DNA of 42,401 nt, from assembly GCA_900542825.1 (NCBI GenBank), contig UQOY01000015.1, positions 1 to 42,401 of the forward strand, read 5' to 3'. The notes beneath the pieces are model-generated. The model was not told the origin of the DNA and ran no database searches. It worked only from the letters and a program-made list of their open reading frames with translations. The first letter of the stretch is position 1. The number at the start of each line of letters is the position of its first letter. Positions 1-8,106 of the stretch are shown here, in pieces. The stretch comes from an uncultured Collinsella sp. (lineage in GTDB: Bacteria > Actinomycetota > Coriobacteriia > Coriobacteriales > Coriobacteriaceae). The position numbers and the translations under genes were made by a program.

Positions 1-17
1 GAGTTCCGCACGCAAAG

Positions 18-41
18 AAGGCCACTTAATGTGGCCTTCGT
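18..41 (+). terminator. Hairpin terminator of an upstream gene
   Basis: AAGGCCAC (18-25) pairs with GTGGCCTT (31-38) around a TTAAT loop and is followed by a short pyrimidine-rich tail. It probably ends a transcript that begins before the window. The U tract is weak. Confidence 0.6.
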
Positions 42-123
42 CTTGCGCAGGACTGCCCGAGCAGCAAACCTAACCCATCTCGCCCACTCGGCGGGCACAC
101 TCCAAAGATTTTCAAAAAAGTTG

Positions 124-153
124 TTGACGCGCGCGTAACGACTCGTCTAATAT
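124..153 (+). promoter_or_regulatory. Sigma-70-type promoter of the tRNA cluster
   Basis: A TTGACG -35 box (124-129) and a TAATAT -10 box (148-153) are separated by 18 bp. The first tRNA base follows at 168, so the leader is very short. This fits a strong stable-RNA promoter. Confidence 0.75.
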
Positions 154-167
154 ATCCCTTGCGCGAT

Positions 168-244
168 GGACCTGTAGCTCAGTTGGTTAGAGCGTCCGGC
201 TGATAACCGGGAGGTCACAAGTTCGAATCTTGTCAGGTCCACCA
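168..244 (+). tRNA. tRNA-Ile (GAT)
   Basis: A full cloverleaf can be folded. The acceptor GGACCTG pairs with CAGGTCC, the anticodon loop is CTGATAA (anticodon GAT), the T loop is TTCGAAT, and discriminator A is followed by an encoded CCA. It is identical over its whole length to the copy at 392-468. Confidence 0.97.
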
Positions 245-255
245 CTTTCTTTCGC

Positions 256-300
256 AATAAACACCCCAGCGAGAGCCGAGTCGCCGCTGGGGTGTTTATT
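256..300 (+). terminator. Perfect 15-bp hairpin between tRNA genes
   Basis: The arm at 256-270 is exactly complementary to the arm at 286-300, with a 15-nt loop. The 3' arm ends in TGTTTATT, so it has some U content but no clean U run. It lies between tRNA-Ile and tRNA-Ala. It is either an attenuating terminator or a processing structure. No separate promoter is evident for the next tRNA. Confidence 0.6.
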
Positions 301-311
301 ACTGTCTCCGT

Positions 312-387
312 GGGGGTTTAGCTCAGCTGGGAGAGCGCGGGCTTTGCAAGCCTGAGGTCAGGGGTTCGATCCCCCTAACCTCCACCA
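312..387 (+). tRNA. tRNA-Ala (TGC)
   Basis: The acceptor GGGGGTT pairs with AACCTCC (one G-T pair). The anticodon loop TTTGCAA gives anticodon TGC. The T arm is AGGGG/CCCCT, and CCA is encoded. Confidence 0.97.
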
Positions 388-391
388 TGAT

Positions 392-468
392 GGACCTGTA
401 GCTCAGTTGGTTAGAGCGTCCGGCTGATAACCGGGAGGTCACAAGTTCGAATCTTGTCAGGTCCACCA
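392..468 (+). tRNA. tRNA-Ile (GAT), second copy
   Basis: It is base-for-base identical to the tRNA at 168-244, including the encoded CCA, and starts only four bases after tRNA-Ala. The two Ile genes flanking Ala suggest a duplication of an Ile-Ala pair like that usually found in rRNA operons, but no rRNA is present here. Confidence 0.97.
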
Positions 469-482
469 TCAAAACTGTGAAG

Positions 483-514
483 AGCCCTGGGGCGTTGCCT
501 CGGGGCTTTTTTCT
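483..514 (+). terminator. Intrinsic terminator of the tRNA cluster
   Basis: An 11-bp stem with G-T pairs (483-493 with 497-507, GTT loop) is followed by a TTTTTCTT run. It closes the tRNA transcript. Confidence 0.85.
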
Positions 515-540
515 TGTCTGCGATAAATCTCATTTTGGTT

Positions 541-570
541 TTGTGCGCTGTGCGAAAGATTGGGTAGTAT
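541..570 (+). promoter_or_regulatory. Candidate promoter for the BFN-domain gene
   Basis: TTGTGC (541-546) and TAGTAT (565-570) are spaced by 18 bp, about 58 bases before the gene start. Both boxes are imperfect. Confidence 0.4.
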
Positions 571-627
571 AGCTATTCAATGCGGCGACCTTGCCGCGTG
601 TTAACCGCTACGTACCGGAGGTGTTCC

Positions 628-1128
628 ATGGTTCGTGTCGACATAGAGACCATCGTCATGGCCGCCGGTCCCGTGCCATCGCTTATCGTGCTTCGCGAGC
701 GCTGCAGCAAATCGGACTCGCCCGCGCCACTGCGTTCCCTTTCCATTCAAACTGGTTCGTTTGAAGCCGCTGCCATCAGCCGCGGCATCGATAGCGGCCG
801 CGCCGAGCGCCCGATTACCCATGACCTGTTGCTCGATACTGTTGGCGCCCTGGGTGCCAAGCTCGAACGCATCGAAATCGTTCGCGCCGAGCCGCCCGTG
901 TTTTACGCGACGGTTGTCGTGTTGGCCGATGGCAAAGAGCATAAGATCGATGCGCGTCCCAGTGATGCCATTGCCCTTGCCGTGCGCAGCAATGCCCCCA
1001 TGTTTGTGGAGGACGACATCATGAATCGCCTGGGCACCGTTTCTGCCCATGCCGAGGAAGTTGACGACGAGCGGGAGTTCGAGAAGTTCGACGAGTTCGT
1101 CCATACGCTCTCCCCCGATGACTTCTAA
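628..1128 (+). CDS. Bifunctional nuclease (BFN/DUF151) domain protein
   Basis: This 166-aa protein is recognised as a BFN/DUF151 family member by its central block ITHDLLLDTVGALGAK, followed by FYATVVV and the signature DARPSDAIALAVR with NAPMFVEDD. In other organisms this domain has been linked to DNase/RNase activity and to stress or immune responses. The actual substrate in bacteria is uncertain. The ATG at 628 is chosen because GGAGGTG lies just upstream; the open frame extends further 5' without a ribosome site. The acidic C-terminal tail (EEVDDEREFEKFDEF) is typical of bacterial members with a short extension after the domain. It is followed without any gap by the next gene (TAA immediately before ATG), which implies one transcript. 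Confidence 0.85.
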   Translation: MVRVDIETIVMAAGPVPSLIVLRERCSKSDSPAPLRSLSIQTGSFEAAAISRGIDSGRAERPITHDLLLDTVGALGAKLERIEIVRAEPPVFYATVVVLADGKEHKIDARPSDAIALAVRSNAPMFVEDDIMNRLGTVSAHAEEVDDEREFEKFDEFVHTLSPDDF

Positions 1129-1518
1129 ATGTGGGGCGGCCAGGCTGCGGAGCGTTCGCTGATGGCCGGCGGTATGTCGGCTGAGGCGGCGGCCATTGCG
1201 CGCGAGGCCCAGATGCGCTCGGAGGCTTCTGAGGCGGCTCGCATTGCCTATGTGACGCAGGCCCGCACGCTTCGCGAACGCCGCGGCTCGTTTATCAAGA
1301 TGGTTGTCGTCTCCGCCCTTGTCGCGGCAATCTGCTCGCGCCTTCGTGGTACAGTTGGTGCGCTTGGGTTTTCGATCTCTACGGGCCTCGTGATCTGGGG
1401 TGTGGTCGATGCGGTCATGCTGACCAGTCAGATCAAGGTGCTCGACAAGCGCGCGATGGATATGATGCGCACCCGCGACGCTGCCGCTAAGATCGCCGCC
1501 GAGGCACAAGAACTGTAA
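1129..1518 (+). CDS. Small membrane protein, family not recognised
   Basis: This 129-aa protein is not one I recognise. The N-terminal 60 residues are rich in Ala, Glu and Arg and probably helical (AEAAAIAREAQMRSEASEAA). Two hydrophobic segments follow (about residues 61-77 and 81-103), and then a basic-acidic helical tail. Its ATG abuts the TAA of the BFN gene, so translation is probably coupled. An internal ATG at codon 12 or 16 is a possible alternative start. The coil-membrane-coil layout suggests a small scaffold or accessory membrane protein, but no function can be assigned. Confidence 0.7.
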   Translation: MWGGQAAERSLMAGGMSAEAAAIAREAQMRSEASEAARIAYVTQARTLRERRGSFIKMVVVSALVAAICSRLRGTVGALGFSISTGLVIWGVVDAVMLTSQIKVLDKRAMDMMRTRDAAAKIAAEAQEL

Positions 1519-1548
1519 TGACGCCAGACTCGATGGGAAGGTCTAAAG

Positions 1549-1998
1549 ATGGCACAGGATATGCAGGACGCCGGTAACGTCTCCGCCGAGCTCGACGCCA
1601 TGGTGTGCGATCTGATCGGCGCGTTCTTGGACGACCTTGCCGCCGGTGAAAACCCTGGCGTGGTCGTGGCAATTGAGGACGCCGCTTCCAACCGTTATCT
1701 GGCGGCGCTCGATGAGGATGGCGAAGAGGCGTGCCTCGAGGCGGCCACCAACTTTATCTCCGAGCACAAGATGGGTCTTAAGGACGAGGGCCTGGGCCGT
1801 ATCGCTCGCTATGCCATCGGCTACACCGGCTGCGTCGAGATTGACGGCGGCTATCACGATGCTCTGCTCGTGAGCTTCTTCGAAACCACGCTCGAGAGTG
1901 GTTTTTCGGCATATGTGCTGTATGAGGGCATGGGCGCCGGCGATGGTTTTATGTGGAGCGACCCTGAACCTGCAGGTGAGGAAACCCCTCTCATCTAA
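1549..1998 (+). CDS. Unrecognised acidic cytosolic protein
   Basis: This 149-aa protein has no signal peptide or membrane segment and is strongly acidic. The ribosome site GGGAAGG lies before ATG 1549. It reads like a compact alpha/beta protein: an N-terminal helix (LDAMVCDLIGAFLDDL), strand-like VVVAIED and RYLAALDEDG, then ARYAIGYTGCVEIDGGY and ALLVSFFETTL. The last segment suggests a self-associating barrel-like core. It is third in a run with the BFN gene and the small membrane protein, 30 bp downstream, and precedes typA by 117 bp. I do not recognise a family and assign no function. Confidence 0.7.
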   Translation: MAQDMQDAGNVSAELDAMVCDLIGAFLDDLAAGENPGVVVAIEDAASNRYLAALDEDGEEACLEAATNFISEHKMGLKDEGLGRIARYAIGYTGCVEIDGGYHDALLVSFFETTLESGFSAYVLYEGMGAGDGFMWSDPEPAGEETPLI

Positions 1999-2115
1999 AA
2001 TCGCTAAAATAAACGAGTTTTCGGTAAAAGGCTCAATATTCCCGCTGAGCGTTGTATCGCTGGGCGGGCCGCATACGCGTGCCGGTTGTATATAGATAGA
2101 AGATAGGGGAACTAC

Positions 2116-3954
2116 ATGCGCGTAGACAATCTGAGGAACATCGCCATCATCGCTCACGTCGACCACGGCAAGACGACGATGGTCGACAAGCTCCTGCGTG
2201 CCACGGACGCCTTCCGTGCCAACCAGCAGGTCGAGGACCGCGTCCTGGATTCCAACGACCAGGAGCGCGAGCGCGGCATTACGATTCTCGCCAAGAACAT
2301 CTCTATCGAGTACAAGGACGTCAAGATCAACGTCATCGACACCCCGGGCCACGCCGACTTTGGCGGCGAGGTCGAGCGCGTGCTGCGTATGGCCGACGGC
2401 GCCCTGCTGCTGGTCGACGCTTTTGAGGGCCCCATGCCCCAGACCCGCTTCGTGCTGCGTCACGCTATCGACACCGGCCTTAAGATCATGATCGTCATCA
2501 ACAAGATCGACCGTCCGGGTGCTAACCCCGAGAAGGCCTACAACGACTGTCTCGACCTTATGGCCGACCTGGGCGCCACCGACGACCAGCTTGAGTTCGC
2601 CATGGAGCACGTGGTCTACGCCAGCGCCATGAATGGCTTTGCCCGCCTCGATCCCAACGACGGCAACATGGACATGTATCCGCTGCTCGATATGATCATC
2701 GACGACATGCCCGCGCCCGAGGTTGACGAGAACGCCCCGCTGGCCATGCAGTGCGTGACCATCGACCACTCCAACTTCGTTGGCCGTATCGGCATCGGTC
2801 GCGTGTATTCCGGCGCCATTCACCAGGGCGACCAGATTCTGGTTGTGAAGAACGACGGCTCCAGCGCCACCGCTACCGTCAAGCAGCTCTTTACCTTCGA
2901 CTACCTGGGCCGCACCGAGTGCCAGGAAGTCGGCGCCGGCGATATCGCCGCTGTCGTGGGTATTGACCGCACCGATATCGGCGATGTTTACACCGACCCC
3001 GAGAACCCTGTCGAGCTCGAGCCCATCGAGATCGACCCGCCGACCCTGTCCATCGTCTTTGAGGCTTCGACCTCCCCGCTCGTCGGCCGTGATGGCGACA
3101 TCGTGGGCGCCCGTCAGCTTAAGGAGCGCCTGTTCAACGAGGCCGAGAACAACGTGACCATGAAGATCGAGGAGCTCGAGGACAAGAGCGGCGTCGAGGT
3201 CTCGGGCCGCGGCATCCTGCACCTGTCCGTCCTGATGGAGTCCATGCGCCGCGAGGGCTTTGAGTTCCAGGTCGGTCGTCCCCGCGTTCTGTTTAAGAAG
3301 GACGAGAACGGCAACAAGATGGAGCCCGTCGAGCAGGCCGTCGTCGAGTGTCCGGACGAGTACTCGGGCAAGGTCGTTGAGGTCTTCGGCACCTCCGGCG
3401 GCATCATGACGAGCATGGATACCTCGGGCATCGTGACGCACCTCGAGTTTAAGATTCCGACCCGCGGCATCATGGGTCTTAAGAACCGCATCATGAACGT
3501 CACCCACGGCGAGGGCGTGTTCTACCACACCTTCCTGGAGTATGGTCCTTACGCCGGCGAGATCGGCAACCGTCAGAACGGCGCCATGATCTCCATGACC
3601 ACCGAGAAGGCCGTTGCCTATGCTCTGGGTACGCTGCAGGAGCGCGGCCAGCTGTTTGTTGAGCCGGGCACCGAGTGCTATGAGGGTATGATCGTGGGCG
3701 AGCGCAGCAAGGCCGGCGACATGGTCGTCAACATCGCGCGTACCAAGAACCTGGGCAACCAGCGTTCCTCGACCTCCGATATTTCCGTCCAGCTGGTGCC
3801 TCCCCGCACCTTCTCGCTGGAGGAAGCGCTGGAGTACATCGCCGACGACGAGCTAGTCGAGATTACTCCCAAGAACATCCGCCTGCGCAAGCGTCTGCTC
3901 AACGCCACCGACCGCAAGAAGGCTGCCGTTCGCGCCGGCCAGGTCAACAAATAA
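2116..3954 (+). CDS. typA: Ribosome-associated translational GTPase TypA/BipA
   Basis: This 612-aa protein has the usual length for the family. GTPase motifs are all visible: G1 AHVDHGKT (13-20), G2 RGIT (53-56), G3 DTPGH (75-79) and G4 NKID (129-132). After the G domain come an EF-Tu-like beta-barrel, two EF-G III/V-like domains (including RGILHLSVLMESMRREG and the TRGIMGLKNRIMNVTHGEG region) and the TypA-specific C-terminal domain ending in basic residues. It binds the 70S ribosome and supports 50S assembly and stress or cold adaptation in other bacteria. ATG 2116 follows AGGGGAA. It is monocistronic, with a strong terminator at 3983. Confidence 0.97.
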   Translation: MRVDNLRNIAIIAHVDHGKTTMVDKLLRATDAFRANQQVEDRVLDSNDQERERGITILAKNISIEYKDVKINVIDTPGHADFGGEVERVLRMADGALLLVDAFEGPMPQTRFVLRHAIDTGLKIMIVINKIDRPGANPEKAYNDCLDLMADLGATDDQLEFAMEHVVYASAMNGFARLDPNDGNMDMYPLLDMIIDDMPAPEVDENAPLAMQCVTIDHSNFVGRIGIGRVYSGAIHQGDQILVVKNDGSSATATVKQLFTFDYLGRTECQEVGAGDIAAVVGIDRTDIGDVYTDPENPVELEPIEIDPPTLSIVFEASTSPLVGRDGDIVGARQLKERLFNEAENNVTMKIEELEDKSGVEVSGRGILHLSVLMESMRREGFEFQVGRPRVLFKKDENGNKMEPVEQAVVECPDEYSGKVVEVFGTSGGIMTSMDTSGIVTHLEFKIPTRGIMGLKNRIMNVTHGEGVFYHTFLEYGPYAGEIGNRQNGAMISMTTEKAVAYALGTLQERGQLFVEPGTECYEGMIVGERSKAGDMVVNIARTKNLGNQRSSTSDISVQLVPPRTFSLEEALEYIADDELVEITPKNIRLRKRLLNATDRKKAAVRAGQVNK

Positions 3955-3982
3955 GCGCTGGGGCTTATAACCGCCAATAAGA

Positions 3983-4016
3983 AAGGGCGTCGACCGCAAT
4001 GGTCGGCGCCCTTTTT
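3983..4016 (+). terminator. Intrinsic terminator of typA
   Basis: GGGCGTCGACC (3985-3995) pairs with GGTCGGCGCCC (4001-4011) around GCAAT, with one G-U pair. A-rich upstream sequence and TTTTT follow the canonical form. Confidence 0.9.
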
Positions 4017-4044
4017 GGTGCAAGGGGACAGGTTACTTTGCACC
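4017..4044 (+). repeat. GGGGACAGG-core dispersed repeat
   Basis: GGTGCA (4017-4022) and TGCACC (4039-4044) bracket AGGGGACAGGTTACTT. In reverse complement this is nearly the same as 36356-36384 and resembles 9906-9926. It directly abuts the typA terminator. Confidence 0.7.
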
Positions 4045-4377
4045 ACGGTGGAGGAGGTTATCCCCCGAGCGGCTTTCCAGCCAAAGTAAAGTTGTTTAAA
4101 CATATACATAATTCCACAGGATATAACCGCTTTGATACAAAACCGTTAACAGATAAATATCAACTGGTATTACATTAAAAGACCTCTTTACCTGCGGTTT
4201 ACATGACTGGTATCTATATTGTATTTTATGCATTGTGGCATAGACGAACCGTCTTAGAAACTGCTCCCCAATGGGTTCTTGCAATGCGCTAGGTAGGTTC
4301 TCGTTGATGTTGGGGTTTGTGTTCGATCCGACGATTCGCCGTATTCCACACTGTGTTGTAGGAATTAAGGGACAACT
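4045..4377 (+). promoter_or_regulatory. AT-rich upstream region of the pilin locus
   Basis: This stretch of about 330 bp has no gene and is strikingly AT-rich compared with the coding DNA on both sides. Two promoter-like pairs are visible: TTGATA (4132-4137) with TAAATA (4154-4159), and TTTACA (4198-4203) with TATTTT (4222-4227). The second would give a leader of about 150 nt. In it, CCCCAA (4266-4271) can pair with TTGGGG (4309-4314) to close a large structured region. The low GC suggests a foreign or silenced promoter, as is common for surface-adhesin loci. No known riboswitch class was recognised. Confidence 0.45.
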
Positions 4378-7300
4378 ATGGACGCACACCGCTCGCGGTC
4401 GCTTGGTATGGCGGCCCTGATCTTCATTTTGATTAGCCTCACCGCCGCAGTTTTTCACGGCGCATCCCCCGTGCGCGCCGATGACGTTGCGAAGCCCGAT
4501 CCGATTGCGATCGATGGGGATACGGCGACGGTTGATGTCAGGCTGTATACCGATGAGCACCACACTCAAAAGCTCGAGGATCCCGTAACGTCCACTTCGA
4601 CGCTCTATGGAGCTTTCTCGGCACAATTCAAAGGCGGCAAGGCGCCTACGCCCGAGAAGAACATCGCTGTCTATAAGCTGCCCGACACCATTGTCGTTGA
4701 CGACAACGACGGCGGCGACCTCATGGAGGGTCCGGAAGCCACTGCCGCCAAGGCTGGCACGTGGAAGATTAAGGACAATAAGGTCATCTTTGCGTTTGAC
4801 AAAAACTGGCTTGCGTCAAACCCTGCGGAGATTTATGTCGGAGCCAATTTCTCGTTCGAGCTTGCAGGCAAGGGCACCGGCTCAGGCAGCAGCGCATCTG
4901 TCGTGTTCCCTGGTGTGGGAACGATCAAAATCCCTACCAAGGACGGCAAAGTCACGGGGACGAAGTCGGGGACCTTCTCCCAGGGCGCAGATGGCGTGGC
5001 CAAGGTTACCTGGACTGTTACGCTTACCGTAGAGTCGTATGCTACGGACGTTAGCTTCACTGATACGCTGGGCGACAACTTCGACTTTGTGAACGACAGT
5101 TTCAAGCTCGACGGCAAGAAGCTTGACTCCCAGCCGATGATCGACGGCCAGGTCGTAACCCTCGACAGCCTGGGCAACCTTTCCCAGGGCAACCACACGA
5201 TCACGTACGATACGGTGCTGAAGAGCGGCGTTGCCGCGAACGGCGGCGATTTGATCAAAGCTGAGAATACGGCAACGTGGAATTGGGCTGGCTCAAGCGA
5301 CAGCGATAACAGAACAGCTACGGCTGAGCCTGTTACATTCGGCTATGACATGATCAAGAAGTCCAATGGCTCAGGCACGCCGTCGGACATCAAGTGGACG
5401 GTCAAGCTCAACCAAGGCAAGCTCAAGGCCGACATGAGCGGCTACATGTTCACTGATAATCTGGACGGAAAACAGACGTATACGGGCAACTTTACGGTTT
5501 ACAAAGGCGACTCGGAGGCGAGCGGAGTCAAGATTTGTGAAAGAAAACTTGAACCTAAGGATAATTCCTTTTCCTATACGTTCCCGAACAACCTTGAGGA
5601 TAAGTACGCCACCTACTGCATCGTTTATCACACCAAGATGAACGACACGAGCTCGTACGACACTGTGCGCAACAGCGCGGCCATCGAGCGCGGAGGCTCC
5701 GTTTCCGGTAGCGATGATGGCAGTTTCACGCCGCAGCTGACGGGTGTTGTGCCGATCGCCAAGAGGCTCGTGAGATACGATGAGGCGGCGACGACGGGCA
5801 GGGCGACGTGGGAGACGAAGGTCGCGCTGAAGGCGATCGTCAATGCGGCCCATCCAGGCGAGGTGACGGTGAAAGACACGTTTCAGTCGGCATGGTCGCA
5901 GAAGCTTGGTGTCGACGAAAGCTCCATTACCATTAAAATCGGCAATACCAAGCTGGTTCCGGGCACCGACTGGAGACCAACGACCAGCTATCCGGGTAAT
6001 GAAACAAAGAAAAACTACGACCTCAAAATCATCGTTACCGACAACGTGAAAGCCGCTCTCGAGAACGAGGACTACGCCGTTATCACCTACGACACCACAT
6101 CAGAAGCGCTGTCGGGCTGGTACTCAAACTTCGCAGCGGTCGAAGCACCGGGCCTGAGACTACAGTGGCCGTTCACCGAACCCGTCAAGTACGTTGTCAA
6201 CCAAGAAACGGCGCCCGCGGTCGAGAAGCCGGAAACGGAGTCGAAGGTGTCTTGGGTTGAGAACTTCGATTGGCATACCGTTGACGGCTCGGATGAGAAG
6301 GGCGCCTGGATCGTCGACTGGACGGTGTATGCAAACCGCCAAAAGGGTAATAAGGGCGCAAATGGCGAGTTCGAATACTATGGAGCTGGAAAGCTGGGCG
6401 GGAAACCGCTGAATATCGTTGATAGCCTTCCGGATGGTATGAGCTATGTTGCGAATTCCGCAAAGTATACGCTCGTGCAGAACCCCTATGATAAACATAC
6501 GGGGCTTCATCGCGGAGGCGAGGCCAAGGAGGTCGTTACGGGTCGGACGCTCGCCGCCGACAACGTCAGCCGCAACGGCAATACGGTCACCTTCTCCATC
6601 CCCACGACTGAGCTTGAAAGCTATGCCGGCTACGCAAAGCTCACGTACAAGACGGCGGTCAAGCGCGGTGAGCTCGATACCTCCACAAACGAGGTGAAGT
6701 TCGCCAACAAGGCCAGCGCCGAGTCGGGAAGCAAGAAGTTCGAATCCGGCAGTGGCACCGTCACCATCAAGAACAACGTTATCAAAAAGACTGGTGAACA
6801 GGTCAGTAGTAGCAACCGCATTAAGTACACCATTCTTGTTAACGAGTCTGCCGTTGCCCTTAAAAACGGCACCGACTTCCTTGAGCTCGTCGATACCATG
6901 GATGCCAAGTGCACGCTGGTGCCGTCGACGCTTAAGGTCTATGAGTGGGTGTATGGTGCCTGGTCACCGCTGGCTGATAAGGACTATTCGTCGAAGGTGG
7001 AGCAGGTCAAGGATGAAACTGGCTCGCGTACGAAGTTGACGCTTAAGGTACCCGACAAGAAATACCTCCAGGTCGAGTATGAGGTTATCCCGACCGGAAA
7101 CCCTGGCAACAAGGTTCCTCTATCCAATACCGCCATGCTTACGGGTGTGAAGGACGGTTCTGCGACTGATGGTCAAACATGGGAAATTAAAAAAGCTTCT
7201 GCCAGCGCAGGTGGCAACGGCTACGGCATCACGATGACCAAGTATGACGCCCAGCAGGTCGGTGCGACGCTCGAGCGTGCGGAGTTTACGCTCTACAGCG

Positions 7301-8106
7301 TGAATATGGACCAGGTTGCAACGGTGGGTATCGAGAATGCAAGGACTAAGTTTGAAGCCGCCCCCACCGACGCCAACGGCAAAATCTCGTTTGGCGCAGA
7401 AGACAAGGCGATGGTAAATTGCGTGCTTTACCAGCTCGTGGAGACGAAAGCGCCTGACGGCTATGCCGCGGCGGCGCCCACGTGGATCATGCTTAAGGGT
7501 AATGCCGACGATGAGGAGTATCAAACTGAGCTCAATAAAGCGAAGAGCATCGTCAAAGACTCCGAAATCATCGGCGATGACAAAAAGGACGAGATCTGGA
7601 TCTACGACAATCGCCTAACGGGCTCTGCGGTTATTAAAGCAAAGAAAGTGCTTGAAGGTGGCACTTTCAAGGCGGGGCAGTTCTCGTTCGTGCTCAAGGA
7701 CGCCGAGGGCAAGGTGCTCCAGACGGTGACCAATAATGACAAGGGAAATGTCTCCTTTGACGTCAAGTACAACAAGGCGGGAACCTATACCTACACCATC
7801 TCCGAGGTCGAGCCCGAGGGCGCCGTCGACCATGTTAAAGATCACATCACCTATGACAGGACCGTGTACAACGTCACGGTTAAGGTAACTAATGGCACGG
7901 ACCAGCTCGACGCCCTAGTTACCTATAACGATGGCTCTCAGAATCCGCCGACCTTTACCAACAAGTACTCGACTACGCTACCTGAGGCGGGCGGGGCTGG
8001 CTTGACTATGACATATCTTGCCGGCGCTTCGCTGTTGTGTTTTGCCGCGACGTGGATGCATGCTCGTCGCCACCGTGGTCTTGATCGAGATGGTCGCCGT
8101 GAGTAA
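4378..8106 (+). CDS. Large multidomain pilin/adhesin with FctA-type domain and LPEAG sorting signal
   Basis: This 1,242-aa surface protein has a signal peptide (about 1-34, ending PVRA). A series of Ig-like isopeptide-type adhesin domains follows, each with a W-T-V-like strand, at about residues 212, 340, 478, 648 and 816. A CnaB/SpaA domain lies at about 950-1040 (ITMTKYD, then LVETKAPDGY). A streptococcal FctA-type pilin domain lies at about 1082-1197 (AVIKAKKVLEGGTF, YTYTISEVEPEG, TFTNKYS). The C-terminal sorting signal is LPEAG (1201-1205), then a hydrophobic span and a basic tail (HARRHRG). The T of LPxTG is A here. The ribosome site AAGGGACAACT precedes ATG 4378. The next gene overlaps its 3' end. 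It is probably a tip or ancillary pilin attached by a sortase, although none is encoded next to it. GC content is lower than in the neighbours. Confidence 0.88.
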   Translation: MDAHRSRSLGMAALIFILISLTAAVFHGASPVRADDVAKPDPIAIDGDTATVDVRLYTDEHHTQKLEDPVTSTSTLYGAFSAQFKGGKAPTPEKNIAVYKLPDTIVVDDNDGGDLMEGPEATAAKAGTWKIKDNKVIFAFDKNWLASNPAEIYVGANFSFELAGKGTGSGSSASVVFPGVGTIKIPTKDGKVTGTKSGTFSQGADGVAKVTWTVTLTVESYATDVSFTDTLGDNFDFVNDSFKLDGKKLDSQPMIDGQVVTLDSLGNLSQGNHTITYDTVLKSGVAANGGDLIKAENTATWNWAGSSDSDNRTATAEPVTFGYDMIKKSNGSGTPSDIKWTVKLNQGKLKADMSGYMFTDNLDGKQTYTGNFTVYKGDSEASGVKICERKLEPKDNSFSYTFPNNLEDKYATYCIVYHTKMNDTSSYDTVRNSAAIERGGSVSGSDDGSFTPQLTGVVPIAKRLVRYDEAATTGRATWETKVALKAIVNAAHPGEVTVKDTFQSAWSQKLGVDESSITIKIGNTKLVPGTDWRPTTSYPGNETKKNYDLKIIVTDNVKAALENEDYAVITYDTTSEALSGWYSNFAAVEAPGLRLQWPFTEPVKYVVNQETAPAVEKPETESKVSWVENFDWHTVDGSDEKGAWIVDWTVYANRQKGNKGANGEFEYYGAGKLGGKPLNIVDSLPDGMSYVANSAKYTLVQNPYDKHTGLHRGGEAKEVVTGRTLAADNVSRNGNTVTFSIPTTELESYAGYAKLTYKTAVKRGELDTSTNEVKFANKASAESGSKKFESGSGTVTIKNNVIKKTGEQVSSSNRIKYTILVNESAVALKNGTDFLELVDTMDAKCTLVPSTLKVYEWVYGAWSPLADKDYSSKVEQVKDETGSRTKLTLKVPDKKYLQVEYEVIPTGNPGNKVPLSNTAMLTGVKDGSATDGQTWEIKKASASAGGNGYGITMTKYDAQQVGATLERAEFTLYSVNMDQVATVGIENARTKFEAAPTDANGKISFGAEDKAMVNCVLYQLVETKAPDGYAAAAPTWIMLKGNADDEEYQTELNKAKSIVKDSEIIGDDKKDEIWIYDNRLTGSAVIKAKKVLEGGTFKAGQFSFVLKDAEGKVLQTVTNNDKGNVSFDVKYNKAGTYTYTISEVEPEGAVDHVKDHITYDRTVYNVTVKVTNGTDQLDALVTYNDGSQNPPTFTNKYSTTLPEAGGAGLTMTYLAGASLLCFAATWMHARRHRGLDRDGRRE

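Noticed and set aside
1543..3528. Long open frame antisense to typA
   Set aside because: It covers the highly conserved typA gene on the opposite strand, with no family motifs and no start signals.
4045..4377. Riboswitch upstream of the pilin gene
   Set aside because: No core of a known class, including cyclic-di-GMP GEMM, could be recognised in the leader.
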